From: Chloroflexota bacterium | GTDB taxonomy: Bacteria > Chloroflexota > Dehalococcoidia > UBA3495 | Direction of reading: 5' to 3' | Assembly: GCA_022563275.1 (NCBI GenBank) | Contig: JADFNR010000039.1 | Location: 1-26,273 of the forward strand | Length of the DNA: 26,273 nt | In this document: piece after piece, positions 1 through 8,328 of the stretch | Position numbering within the stretch: the first letter of the stretch is position 1 | How the letters are laid out: every line of letters starts with the position of its first letter | The notes under the pieces: generated by a model | The model's input: only the letters and a program-made list of their open reading frames with translations | The model's database searches: none | Told to the model about the DNA's origin: nothing | Position numbers and translations under genes: made by a program

Positions 1-322
1 CGGCCATCTCGGCGGCGATCATGCCGCCCAGGCAATGGCCCACCACATGGGCCTTGGACACGCCCAAAGCGTCCAAGAGCTCAAACTGATATAGGGTCAG
101 GTCGGTTACGTCGTCCAGCTTCTCCAGGCCGTTGGACTTGGAATAGCCGGGCAGGTATGGGGCATACACCGTGAACTTCTTGGCCAGTGCGTCCAAGAAC
201 GGGGCCCAGCCCTTCTGCCCAACGGCCCCGTGGAGGTACAGCAAAGGGGGGCCGCTGCCGTCTTTCAACACCTCGGCCTCGAAATCGCCGCCCCGCAGGG
301 AAATATTCAGGGTCTCAGGCAT
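1..322 (-). CDS. alpha/beta hydrolase, N-terminal part (runs off left edge)
   Basis: About 107 codons of an alpha/beta-hydrolase-fold protein are visible; the C-terminus lies outside the window. The start ATG at 322 gives MPETLNISLRGG. The fold shows an oxyanion-loop LYLHG near residue 35 and, at the window edge, a nucleophile elbow that reads V-V-G-H-C-L-G-G. The usual nucleophile serine (G-x-S-x-G) is therefore a cysteine, as in dienelactone hydrolases. The catalytic acid and histidine are not visible, so the substrate cannot be stated. It lies 101 bp downstream of the haloalkane dehalogenase on the same strand and may be co-transcribed with it, although a GC-rich hairpin lies between them. 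Family assignment is firm; activity is unknown. Confidence 0.8.
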   Translation of the reverse strand, partial: MPETLNISLRGGDFEAEVLKDGSGPPLLYLHGAVGQKGWAPFLDALAKKFTVYAPYLPGYSKSNGLEKLDDVTDLTLYQFELLDALGVSKAHVVGHCLGGMIAAEMA

Positions 323-342
323 GCGTTCTCCGTCGAGTTATC

Positions 343-365
343 CCTTCCCCCGCGCCGGGGGAAGG
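343..365. repeat. GC-rich hairpin, probably part of a dispersed repeat
   Basis: A perfect 9-bp inverted repeat, CCTTCCCCC and GGGGGAAGG, flanks the loop GCGCC. It sits between the haloalkane dehalogenase and the partial hydrolase. The sequence resembles the C-rich/G-rich intergenic repeats common in many bacterial genomes. It has no U-tract in the minus direction, so a terminator role is doubtful. Confidence 0.5.
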
Positions 366-423
366 TTAGGATGGGGCAGGGGCTATTTTCAAGCCGTATC
401 TGTGACAATCAGGAGAAGTTGAT

Positions 424-1305
424 TTAGAGCCCACCGTACCAATCGGCGATGGCACGCCCGATATCAGCCGGCGAGTCTTCCTGGATGAAGTGGATCCCTT
501 TGACGGTCACTTCCCGTTGGTTCGGCCACGAGCGGCAGAACTCCCGCTGGGGTCCGGTGAGGATGGCTCCCGGCTCGGCGTTGATGAACAGCTTGGGCAC
601 TTCGCTGCTGGCCAGCCATTCTCCGTATTCGGACACGGTCTGGACCACATCGGCGGGCTCGCCGTCGAGGGGAATCTCCCTGGGCCAGGTTAGGGTGGGC
701 CGCCGAGACTCGCCGGGTTCCAGGTAGGGACGGCGGTAGACGTTCATCTCTTCTTCGGTTAGTTTTCTCAGCACACTGCCGGGGAGGACCCGTTCCACGA
801 AGATGTTCTTCTCCAGCACCATCTCCTCGCCCGCAGGCGAGCGGAACCCCTGGAACACCTGGCGTGCGGCTTCCGGCCAGTCCTCCCAGGTCACGGGACG
901 AACTATGGCCTCCATGTAGACCAGGCCTTTGACGTATTCCGGATGCCGTTTGGCCCAGTGGAAACCCAGGGCCGAGCCCCAGTCGTGCACCACCAGCGTG
1001 ACGCCGCTGGTCAGGCCCAGATCTTCGAACCAATGGTCCAGGAGAGCGCTATGGTCGGCGAACCGGTAGGAGCCGGTGGGCGAGCTTCCCGATTCGCCCA
1101 TGCCCATCAGGTCTGGGGCCAAGCACCGGCCAAGTGGTTCCAGATGGGGTATCACGTTGCGCCACAGATAGGACGACGTGGGGTTCCCATGGAGGAACAC
1201 GATCGGGTCCCCAGCGCCGGTATCCACATAAGCTATCTCGGTCCCGCCCGTGGCGATGCGCTTACGCGGATGGGGGTCTTTGTCTGAGATCGTTTCTTGG
1301 GTCAT
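424..1305 (-). CDS. dhaA: haloalkane dehalogenase, HLD-II (DhaA-like)
   Basis: This 293-aa cytoplasmic alpha/beta hydrolase should cleave carbon-halogen bonds hydrolytically, giving an alcohol and a halide. From the ATG at 1305 the HLD-II residues are all present. They are the halide-binding Asn41 in [12 protein letters not shown], nucleophile Asp108 and halide-binding Trp109 in [16 protein letters not shown], catalytic acid Glu132 in YMEAI, and base His272 in GIHFIQED. A longer frame from 1383 adds 26 residues that overlap the upstream gene's end and have no family counterpart, so the MTQET start was chosen. The ribosome-binding site is weak (ACGAGAAACG before ATG). It follows the LLM oxidoreductase by 32 bp on the same strand, which suggests an operon for organohalogen or related compounds. 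The natural substrate cannot be read from sequence. Confidence 0.92.
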   Translation of the reverse strand: MTQETISDKDPHPRKRIATGGTEIAYVDTGAGDPIVFLHGNPTSSYLWRNVIPHLEPLGRCLAPDLMGMGESGSSPTGSYRFADHSALLDHWFEDLGLTSGVTLVVHDWGSALGFHWAKRHPEYVKGLVYMEAIVRPVTWEDWPEAARQVFQGFRSPAGEEMVLEKNIFVERVLPGSVLRKLTEEEMNVYRRPYLEPGESRRPTLTWPREIPLDGEPADVVQTVSEYGEWLASSEVPKLFINAEPGAILTGPQREFCRSWPNQREVTVKGIHFIQEDSPADIGRAIADWYGGL

Positions 1306-1337
1306 CGTTTCTCGTCGTGATGGAGGGTCCGGCCCCT

Positions 1338-2555
1338 TTACCGGCCGGCGCTCTGGGCCGCGCTGGTCAATTTCTCCGGCCACCAGCGGGTCTGATACTC
1401 CGACCAGATGTCCTTGATATGGGGCATGACCTCATTGGCGAACAGGGTGGTGTTCTTCATCGCCAACTCCTTGGGCATGTCGCCGAATTGGAGCAGCAGC
1501 ATCAGGTTGCCCACGCGCAGTTCCTTGATGGCGTGGGTCAACTCTTGGCGGACCGTCTCCGGACTGCCCACGATGACGTTGCCCGCCTCGAGGTAGTCGG
1601 TCCAGGTGAACTCTTTGTGCTGATTCGTCCGGGACTGCATGGTGGTGGCGCTGGCCGCTGAAGCGTTGGTCTTTACCGTGCGGTAGCCGGGCGGGTTGGC
1701 GTAGCCGGCGGGGATGTGCAGGCTCTTCTTGAAGAAATACTCGATGGAGTCCTTGTATTCCTGGGCTTGTTCGTCGGTTTCCGAGACCGCGACCAATTGC
1801 AGGAAGCCGGCATGGTAGGGATTGAACTCCTTGCCCTGACGCTCCATCTCGTCCCAGAACCCGTCCAAGATGGTCTTGCCCACCTTGTACCCGGAATAGC
1901 TGAGGTAGCAATAAACGTAGTCGTTCTTGATGGTCCAGTCCCAAGTCTCCAGGCTGCCGCTGCCGGGCACCCAGATGGGTGGGTGGGGCTGCTGGTAGGG
2001 CCGGGGCCAGATGTTCACGTAACGAAGCTGGGTGAATTTCCCGTTGAAGGAAAAAGGCTCCCGCTCTTTCCAGGCCTTGATGATCAGGTCGTGCGCCTCT
2101 AGGTACTTCTCCCGCAGGGTGGCGGGCACCTGGCCGTAGCCGAAGATGGTGTCCATGGAGGTGCCCAAAGGGAAACCGGCGATGAGCCGGCCTCCGCTCA
2201 ATACGTCCAGCATGGCCATCTCTTCGGCGACCCTGATGGGCGGGTTGTAGAGGGCCAGGCTGTTGCCCAGGACTATGATGGCCGCCTTGGAGGTTGCCCG
2301 GATCATGGCCGACGCCATCAGGTTGGGCGAGGGCATCATCCCGTAGGCGTTGCCGTGGTGCTCGTTCACGCAGATGGCGTCGAAGCCCACGGCCTCGGCA
2401 TATTCCAACTCGTCCAGAAAATCGTTGTACATGTGGTGGCCCTTTTCCGGGTCGAAAAGGGAGTTGGGTGCGTCGACCCACACGCTGTGATAATCTTTCT
2501 CGAAGTCAACGGGCAGGTCCTGGTAGGGCATCAGGTGGAAGAAGCACAATTTCAT
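1338..2555 (-). CDS. LLM-class flavin-dependent oxidoreductase (bacterial luciferase-like)
   Basis: A 405-aa protein of the luciferase-like monooxygenase family, TIM-barrel enzymes that use reduced FMN or F420. The start is the ATG at 2555 ([15 protein letters not shown]), with AAGGAAA seven bases upstream; the frame open to 2714 has no supporting site. Family marks include the beta-strand with [15 protein letters not shown] near residue 65, the stretch [17 protein letters not shown] near 120, [14 protein letters not shown] near 190, and the C-terminal [10 protein letters not shown]. An Ala/Thr/Ser-rich insert near residue 305 is unlike the rest. It is first in an apparent operon with the haloalkane dehalogenase, so an oxygenase step in xenobiotic breakdown is an attractive but unproven role. 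The divergent gene starts 94 bp away. Confidence 0.88.
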   Translation of the reverse strand: MKLCFFHLMPYQDLPVDFEKDYHSVWVDAPNSLFDPEKGHHMYNDFLDELEYAEAVGFDAICVNEHHGNAYGMMPSPNLMASAMIRATSKAAIIVLGNSLALYNPPIRVAEEMAMLDVLSGGRLIAGFPLGTSMDTIFGYGQVPATLREKYLEAHDLIIKAWKEREPFSFNGKFTQLRYVNIWPRPYQQPHPPIWVPGSGSLETWDWTIKNDYVYCYLSYSGYKVGKTILDGFWDEMERQGKEFNPYHAGFLQLVAVSETDEQAQEYKDSIEYFFKKSLHIPAGYANPPGYRTVKTNASAASATTMQSRTNQHKEFTWTDYLEAGNVIVGSPETVRQELTHAIKELRVGNLMLLLQFGDMPKELAMKNTTLFANEVMPHIKDIWSEYQTRWWPEKLTSAAQSAGR

Positions 2556-2649
2556 GGCTGAATTTCCTTGTCGGCGGGTTGCCTGAGATTGTACAAGAAC
2601 GCCGATGTTGACGCCACCGGCGTGGAATATGAGCATAGGAGTGGGTGAA

Positions 2650-3522
2650 ATGGCGGGTGAGACCACGGAGATCGAGCGCCGCGTGGCGGTGGCCAAGGGA
2701 TTGGCGGCAAACATCAGGGAGTACTTGGGCGGACTGACTCCGGAGCAGTGGGAATTGCCCAGCGCCTGCGCCGAATGGCAGGTGCGGGACGTGGTGAGTC
2801 ACCTGATCGGCGGCGCCGAACGGCAGGCCGAAAGCATGGAACGGGGCCGGGGCGGCGACTCCAACCCGCCGGCCGGGTTCGTGGCCCCGGAACCGGGGGC
2901 GCTCTCCGCCGCCAACGCCCAGCGGGACATCGACCGCCGCGAGCAACTGGCCGGGCGCTTCCTGGAGTCCTTCGACGCCAGTTACGAGAAGCTCCACCAA
3001 GAGTTCGACGAATTCGCTAAAAGCTCATGGGACACCCTGTGCTGGCACATTCGCCGGGGCGCCATGACGGCGGCGTCATACGTGGAACTGCGCATCCAGG
3101 AACTGGCCATCCACGATTGGGACATGCGCTCCGCGTTCCAGCCCGGCGCCGGTCTCGACCCCGGCTGCGTGCCGGTGCTCTTAGACATGTCGCCCAGGTG
3201 GCTGGGCATGTGCTTCCGTCCCTCGGCCCCATTGCCCAAGCCCGTGGTCTACGCCTTTATTGTGGATACTGGGGTGGGTTCCCACCATTACCGGATGACC
3301 GTAACGGGCGACGCGTTTCAGATGGGCACCGTAGACGCGCCGCAGGCAGACGATGAAGAAGCGCCGCAGGCAGACCTTGCGCTTACCGCCACCGCCGAGA
3401 ACTACCTGCTGTTCACCTATGGACGGCTGACCGCCGCCGAGGGACTCCACCTTGGCAAGCTGACCGTCCAAGGCGATCTCGCCCGCCTGGACCAGTTCGA
3501 AGTTTGGTTCAAGGGCCTGTAA
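2650..3522 (+). CDS. MDMPI/DinB-fold protein (maleylpyruvate isomerase-like, TIGR03083-type)
   Basis: About 290 aa. The N-terminal half resembles the mycothiol-dependent maleylpyruvate isomerase / DinB four-helix fold, with CAEWQVRDVVSHLIGGAE near residue 45 and ELAIHDWDMR near residue 150; these histidines are the expected metal ligands. The C-terminal half is a small alpha/beta domain of the kind paired with MDMPI_N. The ATG at 2650 was chosen because GGAG lies at 2638-2641; in-frame ATGs at 2605 and 2629 have no such site. The short sequence GCGCCGCAGGCAGAC is directly repeated at 3339 and 3360, giving a doubled APQAD segment near residue 235. Thiol-dependent isomerase or transferase activity is possible, but the thiol cofactor and substrate are unknown. 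Confidence 0.75.
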   Translation: MAGETTEIERRVAVAKGLAANIREYLGGLTPEQWELPSACAEWQVRDVVSHLIGGAERQAESMERGRGGDSNPPAGFVAPEPGALSAANAQRDIDRREQLAGRFLESFDASYEKLHQEFDEFAKSSWDTLCWHIRRGAMTAASYVELRIQELAIHDWDMRSAFQPGAGLDPGCVPVLLDMSPRWLGMCFRPSAPLPKPVVYAFIVDTGVGSHHYRMTVTGDAFQMGTVDAPQADDEEAPQADLALTATAENYLLFTYGRLTAAEGLHLGKLTVQGDLARLDQFEVWFKGL

Positions 3523-3653
3523 ACAGGGTGCGTTAGGGCGCTCGCACCACAAGATCATCAACCTCCCGCCGCGCCTGTGATAAGCTCGGTGGCAGACATA
3601 CCAGTCCGCCTGGTCTGGGGCTAAAGACGGGCGGGAAAAGAGAGAGGAACAAA

Positions 3654-4781
3654 TTGACCACTGGTTCGCGTGATGTGGTGATCGTGGGCGGAGGGATCGT
3701 TGCCTGCCTCAGCGGCTACCTCCTGGGCCGCCGGGGCTATAAGGTTACGATCTTGGAAAAGGACTCCCTGGGCAGCCACGCTTCAGGGTTCGCCTTTGGG
3801 GGACTGGACCCGCTGACCGGAGTCGGTGTTCCGGAGCCTCTGCTGGAGTTTGGCTTGTGGTGCTACGGCCGTCACCGGAGTTTGGCCAGAGAGCTTCATG
3901 AAGCCTCGGGTATCAGTGTGGGATTTGAGTTGCGGGACCGGCTCAGCCTGGCGTTTACCGACGAGGAAGCCCGCGCGGCCAAGAAGGACATTGAATGGAT
4001 GAAGGACGTGGGCGGTTTCAACGTCGAATGGGTGAACAACCGCCAGGCCAGGGAATTGGAGCCCCAGGTAAGTCCTGAGTGCACGGGCGCGCTCCTCGAG
4101 CAGAGTCCCGGGGCCCTTGAGCCCTACCGGTTCATCCTCGCCGCCATGCGTGCGGGTGAACGCTATGGCGTGGAGATGGTCCAGCGCCGGGCCACCGGTC
4201 TGATCAGTGACGGCGGCCGGTGCACCGGGGTCACGTTGGAGAATGGCAGCATCAACGCCGGGATCGTCGTGCTGGCCATGGGTCCTTGGACCGGGCAGGC
4301 ATCGGCCTGGTGCGGGGTGGATATACCCGTTACACCCCTTAGGGGGCAGATCCTAAGGCTGCGGACTTCCCACGATGCCCTCAAACTAGCCATTAATTAC
4401 GCGCACAGTTATGTGGCGTCCAAGTCCGACGGTCTCATCTGGGCCGGCACCACAGAGGAAGAGGCCGGCTTCGATGAGGGCACCACCTCCGCCGCCCGGG
4501 ACAGCATAATGGCCGATTTCTTGAAGATGATTCCCGGTATGCAGGATGCCGAACTGTTGCAGCAGACCGCCTGCCTGCGCCCCTTATCGGCCGATGGGAT
4601 GCCCATCGTGGACCGGGTCACCGGATGGGATAACCTCTACGTCGCGACCGGGGCGGGCCGCAAAGGCATCCTCTGGAGCACGGGCATGGCCCATATCGTG
4701 TTGGACCTGATCGATGCCGGTAAATCTGATGTGGAAGGCGCCGAGCACCTGAAGCTGGACCGGTTCCCGGCCAAGGTTTAA
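3654..4781 (+). CDS. FAD-dependent oxidoreductase, DAO family
   Basis: A 375-aa amine or amino-acid dehydrogenase/oxidase of the D-amino-acid oxidase (GlyA/SoxB/ThiO) family. The start is a TTG at 3654 preceded by GAGAGAGGAAC, a strong ribosome-binding site. The dinucleotide fold VVIVGGGIVACLSGYLLG with ILEKD downstream binds the ADP part of FAD. The substrate domain contains TPLRGQILRL near residue 228 and the C-terminal FAD-contact region ADGMPIVDRVTGWDNLYVATGAGRKG. It is not NadB: it lacks the fumarate-reductase-type succinate-binding domain. Its stop codon and that of the convergent comB-like gene overlap by four bases. The substrate is unknown. Confidence 0.85.
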   Translation: MTTGSRDVVIVGGGIVACLSGYLLGRRGYKVTILEKDSLGSHASGFAFGGLDPLTGVGVPEPLLEFGLWCYGRHRSLARELHEASGISVGFELRDRLSLAFTDEEARAAKKDIEWMKDVGGFNVEWVNNRQARELEPQVSPECTGALLEQSPGALEPYRFILAAMRAGERYGVEMVQRRATGLISDGGRCTGVTLENGSINAGIVVLAMGPWTGQASAWCGVDIPVTPLRGQILRLRTSHDALKLAINYAHSYVASKSDGLIWAGTTEEEAGFDEGTTSAARDSIMADFLKMIPGMQDAELLQQTACLRPLSADGMPIVDRVTGWDNLYVATGAGRKGILWSTGMAHIVLDLIDAGKSDVEGAEHLKLDRFPAKV

Positions 4782-5467
4782 ACGGCGTGCTTCCGCGCCA
4801 CTAGCAGGCCGTCTTCCCGGCTGATCTTCATGGCGAACGAATAGCGGTCTACCTCCAAGGCCAGGGCCACATCCTCCGGATGGTACTGGGTCTGCTGCGG
4901 GTCGAAGAACTTCTGAGTTGCCCCGCCCGTTAGAACCAGGGACTTGACCGCATCGAAGTCTGGGTTTCGCCCCTCCAGCAGGTTCCAGAGGTACATGCCG
5001 CAGTGCTCGTCCTCGTCGGAGCGCATAAACCCCTGGTCGCCCATGGCGATGATGGAGACCAGTTCGGGCCCATCTTTCTTGATGGCGTCCACCGTGGCTT
5101 TTGCGACCACGAACGAGCCCAGATATATCTCTGACGCGTTCACGGCCGCCGCCACGCCCACCGTGCCGGCCCTGGTGGACTGGACCAAGGTTTTGCCGTC
5201 CAGGTCGGCCTGGGATATCTCGTGGGGCGAATTACCGAAGTCGAAACCCTCGGGGCGCTTGCCGGCCACCTCTCCCATGAGGAAGTCGCCGATGCCCCGC
5301 CGGTGCAGTTCCAAAGCTTCCTCGGGTTCGGCCACCAGGGTGATCTCCGTCGCCCCGCGGTCGAAGGCGATGGCGGCCGTGGTGAAGGCCCGGAACACGT
5401 CGATGATGACCGCCGTCCCCTGGGCGTCCTGGGCGTCTCGCACCAAGCTGCCAAGTCTAACTTCCAT
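4778..5467 (-). CDS. comB: 2-phosphosulfolactate phosphatase family (ComB-like)
   Basis: A 229-aa protein of the ComB family, Mg-dependent phosphatases that convert 2-phosphosulfolactate to sulfolactate (coenzyme M pathway in methanogens, sulfolactate metabolism in bacteria). Visible family motifs are AVIIDVFRAFTTAA near residue 20, GEVAGKRPEGFDFGNSPHE near 65, and LVQSTRAGT near 95; LVLTGGA follows near 183. Length is normal for the family. No other coenzyme M or sulfolactate gene is in the window, so the true substrate here is uncertain. It is convergent with the FAD oxidoreductase, with stops overlapping. The upstream NHL gene ends 111 bp before its start on the same strand. Confidence 0.85.
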   Translation of the reverse strand: MEVRLGSLVRDAQDAQGTAVIIDVFRAFTTAAIAFDRGATEITLVAEPEEALELHRRGIGDFLMGEVAGKRPEGFDFGNSPHEISQADLDGKTLVQSTRAGTVGVAAAVNASEIYLGSFVVAKATVDAIKKDGPELVSIIAMGDQGFMRSDEDEHCGMYLWNLLEGRNPDFDAVKSLVLTGGATQKFFDPQQTQYHPEDVALALEVDRYSFAMKISREDGLLVARKHAV

Positions 5468-5514
5468 CTGGTTGCCTGCTCCGTATGGGATGTGCCGGTT
5501 GGGTCCGGTCCAGA

Positions 5515-5579
5515 CGCCCCGATGTATCGGGGCGGCTCTCGACGTAGTTGGAGATGGGGGTGGTCCCTCGCCAGGGACC
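5515..5579. other. two intergenic hairpins downstream of the NHL gene
   Basis: Two perfect inverted repeats lie between the NHL gene and comB. CGCCCCGAT / ATCGGGGCG occupies 5515-5534 and GGTCCCT / AGGGACC occupies 5562-5579 with loop CGCC. The second abuts the NHL stop codon. Neither is followed by a T-run on the minus strand, so they may be mRNA-stabilising or REP-like elements instead of intrinsic terminators. Confidence 0.45.
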
Positions 5580-6529
5580 TAACCCTTCTTGGTCAATTTC
5601 TGTAGGGAACGGACCTCACGGGGCGGGGTAAGTTTGCTGCCGGTGTGGGTCCACGAGACCTCGCCCACGAAGATGTCGCCCTTGGAGTTGATGCATACGC
5701 CGTGGGGGGCGATGAAGCTGCCGGGCTCCTCGCTCTCCGCGATGTCGCCCAGCTTGGCCAGGTAATTCCCCTTCAGGTCCATGATTCCGATCCTGGGGCC
5801 GAGACCCGACGCCTGGTCGTTGGGACCGATGGCCACGCCCAACTCGCCCACGTAGACCCTCTGGTCGCCGCTGGTGTCGATGAACAGGCCGCAGGGCCGG
5901 GCCATGTCCCTCCACTGGGTCTCGAACTTGCCGTTCTTGTCGAAGACCTGCACCCGCTGGTTCTCCCGGTCCGCCACGTAGACCCAGCCGTCCTTGTCGG
6001 TGCAGACGTTGTGGGCGATGTTGAATTGTCCCGGTCCGGTGCCCGACTCTCCCCAGGAGAACAGCAGCTTGCCGTCGGGCGAGTACTTGTGGACCCGGGC
6101 GTTGCCGTAGCCGTCTGTCACGTAGAGCTCGGCGGTCTGCGGGTCCAGGGCCACGTGGGTGCAGCGGTTGAAGGGGTCGCCGCTCATGAAAGGCGCCGGC
6201 TTGCCGCTGATGCCCAGGGTGAAGATGACGGTGCCGTCCAGCTTGCACTTGCGCACGGTGTGGTCGCCGTCGTCGGTCAGGTAGATGCTGTCGTCCGGCC
6301 CCATGGTGATGCCGTGGGCCCGGGGGTACACACCCTCGCCCCAGGACCGGAGGAAATTGCCGTCCTTATCAAAGATGATCATGGGGTGTTCGCCCCGGTT
6401 GAAAACGTAGACGTTGTCCTGGGAGTCCACGCCCACCGCGGCGCACTCTTTGAAGGACCAACCGTCGGGGAGCTTGCCCCAACCCTCTTCTACTTCGTAG
6501 GTGAAGGACCCTGAGCCCAAAGTGACCAT
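5579..6529 (-). CDS. NHL-repeat beta-propeller protein
   Basis: A 316-aa protein made almost wholly of NHL-type blades. Repeated units such as AVGVDSQDNVYVFNRGEHPMI, GITMGPDDSIYLTDDGDHTV, HVALDPQTAELYVTDGYGNARV, HNVCTDKDGWVYVADRENQRVQVFD and HGVCINSKGDIFVGEVSWT fit a six-bladed propeller like the lyase domain of peptidylglycine amidating enzyme. There is no signal peptide, so a cytoplasmic location or non-classical export is likely. The start ATG at 6529 has GAGG about eight bases upstream. Calcium- or zinc-dependent lyase activity is possible but cannot be shown; such propellers often serve as binding scaffolds. Confidence 0.82.
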   Translation of the reverse strand: MVTLGSGSFTYEVEEGWGKLPDGWSFKECAAVGVDSQDNVYVFNRGEHPMIIFDKDGNFLRSWGEGVYPRAHGITMGPDDSIYLTDDGDHTVRKCKLDGTVIFTLGISGKPAPFMSGDPFNRCTHVALDPQTAELYVTDGYGNARVHKYSPDGKLLFSWGESGTGPGQFNIAHNVCTDKDGWVYVADRENQRVQVFDKNGKFETQWRDMARPCGLFIDTSGDQRVYVGELGVAIGPNDQASGLGPRIGIMDLKGNYLAKLGDIAESEEPGSFIAPHGVCINSKGDIFVGEVSWTHTGSKLTPPREVRSLQKLTKKG

Positions 6530-6555
6530 TGCTACAACCTCGATCGCGCCATGTT

Positions 6556-6589
6556 CCGGGTGGATTTAGCCCCTTGAAGGGGCACCCGG
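6556..6589. other. two-tier hairpin upstream of the NHL gene
   Basis: An outer stem CCGGGTG / CACCCGG encloses an inner CCCCTT / AAGGGG stem. It lies in the 113-bp gap between the small gene at 6643 and the NHL start at 6529. It could end the upstream minus-strand transcript or structure the NHL leader; no T-run is present. Confidence 0.4.
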
Positions 6590-6642
6590 AGATTGTAGCA
6601 CCGCCAGGCGGTAAATCAACGATGCGGATCCACGTCGGCCTA

Positions 6643-6846
6643 CTAACGAGGCCTCAACCAATCGGTCCTGTTTCGCGCTTCGGCCACCTTTTGGTTGAAC
6701 CGCTCCCGCTCCGTCATGGGCGGGCCCGCCATGAATCGCACCACCGCCTCGGGAATCTCCACGGCTCGAGTCAAAAGGAACATCGCGAATTTCCGCTCGT
6801 TGACGGTCCCGACGCCGATTGAACTAGGTCCTTTTCTCTCATTCAT
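6643..6846 (-). CDS. small hypothetical protein (67 aa)
   Basis: The short frame begins MNERKGPSSIGVGTVNERKF and ends EARNRTDWLRPR. I do not recognise the family. It is charged, has no signal peptide and has no clear membrane segment, although FAMFLLTRAVEIPEAVVRFMAG is a plausible amphipathic helix. The case for a real gene is a strong GAGGAG ribosome-binding site four bases before the ATG at 6846 and its location downstream of, and on the same strand as, the DUF2089/SHOCT operon. A longer frame from 6969 lacks a supporting start site. Confidence 0.55.
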   Translation of the reverse strand: MNERKGPSSIGVGTVNERKFAMFLLTRAVEIPEAVVRFMAGPPMTERERFNQKVAEARNRTDWLRPR

Positions 6847-6975
6847 ATCGCTCCTCAAGCCCTGTCGATTGAAATCAGCTAAGCCATAGTTTCGGGAAGG
6901 AGGTTCCTCAGCGTTGTGAATCCAACAGACCCCTGGTTTACAAACCCCCTTGATGTCCGTGACGTCCACGCTGGC

Positions 6976-7410
6976 CTACTCGACGAAGACCCGCACCTTG
7001 TGCTGGCCGTCCTTCACGTCAATCTCCAGGTCTTGCAAGGCGTCGATCAGGGGGTCCAAGTCTTCGGCCTTCAGGCTGCCGATATCAAAATTTATTCCCT
7101 TTTTCCTGAGTTCTTCGTTGACAGAATCCGCCGACGATCTGGGGATGAGGGACGCCAGCTTTACCCCGGCGCGAATCAGCGCCATGGGGACCCGGATGTT
7201 GACGCGCTCGGCGTGGTCTTCATCGGCGTCTTCTCCCGGCTCCACACAGACACGCAGATACTTGGCGGAGGAACGGTTGTTTTCCCCAGACCGCCTGGAG
7301 TCTGCGGGCTCACCTTCAGTCGATACCAGAGATAGGAGGCGTTCAGCCTCGTCCACCTGGATCTTGCCCTCGGCCAACATGTCCAATATCTGCCTGGTGT
7401 TGTTTTCCAT
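6976..7410 (-). CDS. SHOCT-like / DUF2089-partner protein
   Basis: About 144 aa. The N-terminus MENNTRQILDMLAEGKIQVDEAERLLSLV is the short helical oligomerisation segment seen in SHOCT-like proteins and at the N-termini of YvlB/LiaX-type envelope-stress proteins. A polar linker follows, then a globular part (VNIRVPMALIRAGVKLASLIP, then LDPLIDALQDLEIDVKDG) ending in a strand KVRVFVE. GGAG lies nine bases before the ATG at 7410; a second ATG five codons upstream (7425) is also possible. It is third in the DUF2089 operon, and such trios recur in Gram-positive and Chloroflexota genomes. A role in envelope sensing is inferred from family context only. Confidence 0.7.
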   Translation of the reverse strand: MENNTRQILDMLAEGKIQVDEAERLLSLVSTEGEPADSRRSGENNRSSAKYLRVCVEPGEDADEDHAERVNIRVPMALIRAGVKLASLIPRSSADSVNEELRKKGINFDIGSLKAEDLDPLIDALQDLEIDVKDGQHKVRVFVE

Positions 7411-7459
7411 GATCGATCTCTCCATATTTATCCTCGCGGCGTCAGCCGGAGGAATCTTG

Positions 7460-7738
7460 CTATCTGAAACTCAGATGCACGCGTTGGTTCCGTTGTTGGA
7501 CATCGATCTCCAGGCCGCGTAATGCGCAGAAAACCGCGAAGAACATTGGGCCGGAGTAGAGCATCGGTCTTCCCCATCTGGTCCACCAGAGAACGATGGC
7601 CAACGCCAAGACCACCGGAGCCATGGCCACTGCGGCCAGCAGCAGAAACGGCCAGATCACGAATAAGGGAAGCCAAAGGCTGAAGTCGTGGGACTCGTTT
7701 TTGATCTCGACTCGCAAGATCGATGGGGGCCAGATCAT
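7460..7738 (-). CDS. small integral membrane protein (92 aa)
   Basis: The protein has a short N-terminal strand (MIWPPSILRVEIKNES), two hydrophobic segments (WLPLFVIWPFLLLAAVAMAPVV continuing into LALAIVLWW, then YSGPMFFAVFCAL) and a C-terminal LRGLEIDVQQRNQRVHLSFR tail. The tail resembles the LEIDVKDGQHKVRVFVE end of the next gene. Its ATG overlaps the TGA of the DUF2089 gene (shared bases 7735-7738), indicating translational coupling. I do not recognise a named family. It is probably the membrane component of a small stress-responsive operon with its two neighbours. Confidence 0.75.
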   Translation of the reverse strand: MIWPPSILRVEIKNESHDFSLWLPLFVIWPFLLLAAVAMAPVVLALAIVLWWTRWGRPMLYSGPMFFAVFCALRGLEIDVQQRNQRVHLSFR

Positions 7739-8097
7739 GATGAAAGCCTCTCGATCGCTTCTGCCGCGCTGATATCCCCCCGCTGCAACTGGGAGAGGAC
7801 CTCCGATCGGCGTGGTTGGGGGTCGGTGTCGACGAATTCAAATTGTTCGGCGATGCGGTTCAGCCGGTTCTTGACCGTGGGGTAGCTGATGCCGAAGACT
7901 CGCTCCATCTCTTTGATGGAGCCGTGGCTGCGGAGGAAAGCTATGACGAATATCTGGTCGTCGCCCGTCAGACGGGCTAGAGGCGGGAGTTCAAAGCTGC
8001 CTTCGATGACGGTGTCTTCGCCATCCAGGCGGACCCGCTCCACCAATACCGGGCGATTCCCGGTAAGCCGTGTAAGTTGCTGCCAATCCTGAGCCAT
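7735..8097 (-). CDS. DUF2089-family helix-turn-helix regulator
   Basis: A 120-aa protein with the DUF2089 core. LPPLARLTGDDQIFVIAFLRSHGSIKEMERVFGISYPTVKNRLNRI (residues ~37-82) is a sigma-70 region-4-like helix-turn-helix, followed by a short C-terminal helix (SAAEAIERLSS). The zinc-binding Cys pairs often found at the N-terminus of DUF2089 proteins are absent; a short beta-rich segment takes their place. The ATG at 8097 is preceded by AAGGATG. It is first in a three-gene minus-strand operon with the membrane and SHOCT-like proteins, which it probably controls together with itself. Confidence 0.85.
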   Translation of the reverse strand: MAQDWQQLTRLTGNRPVLVERVRLDGEDTVIEGSFELPPLARLTGDDQIFVIAFLRSHGSIKEMERVFGISYPTVKNRLNRIAEQFEFVDTDPQPRRSEVLSQLQRGDISAAEAIERLSS

Positions 8098-8120
8098 ACC
8101 AACATCCTTGATAAAGTAAA

Positions 8121-8151
8121 GTTATAATAACATAAAAATTAAGAAAGTCAA
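8121..8151 (-). promoter_or_regulatory. candidate promoter for the DUF2089 operon
   Basis: In an AT-rich gap between divergent genes, the minus strand reads TTGACT (8151-8146), 19 bases, then TATAAC (8126-8121). Transcription would start near 8114, about 17 bases before the start codon. Five of six bases match at each box, but the spacer is long. The whole 8100-8190 stretch is far more AT-rich than its surroundings and probably serves the divergent hemQ-like gene as well. Confidence 0.45.
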
Positions 8152-8328
8152 TATAGATATTTATTAACTTGATAATTTCTTGGTGTTTACTGCTATTACC
8201 AGGAAGACTGCTGCCAGGGCGAACGTTGCATTGCAACAAGCAGTTCGGCGTTGCTATCATTAATCTCGATACAACCGCAGTGATTGCAAGTCTGCGGGGT
8301 CACGATGGATACCGCGAGGTAGGGATAG

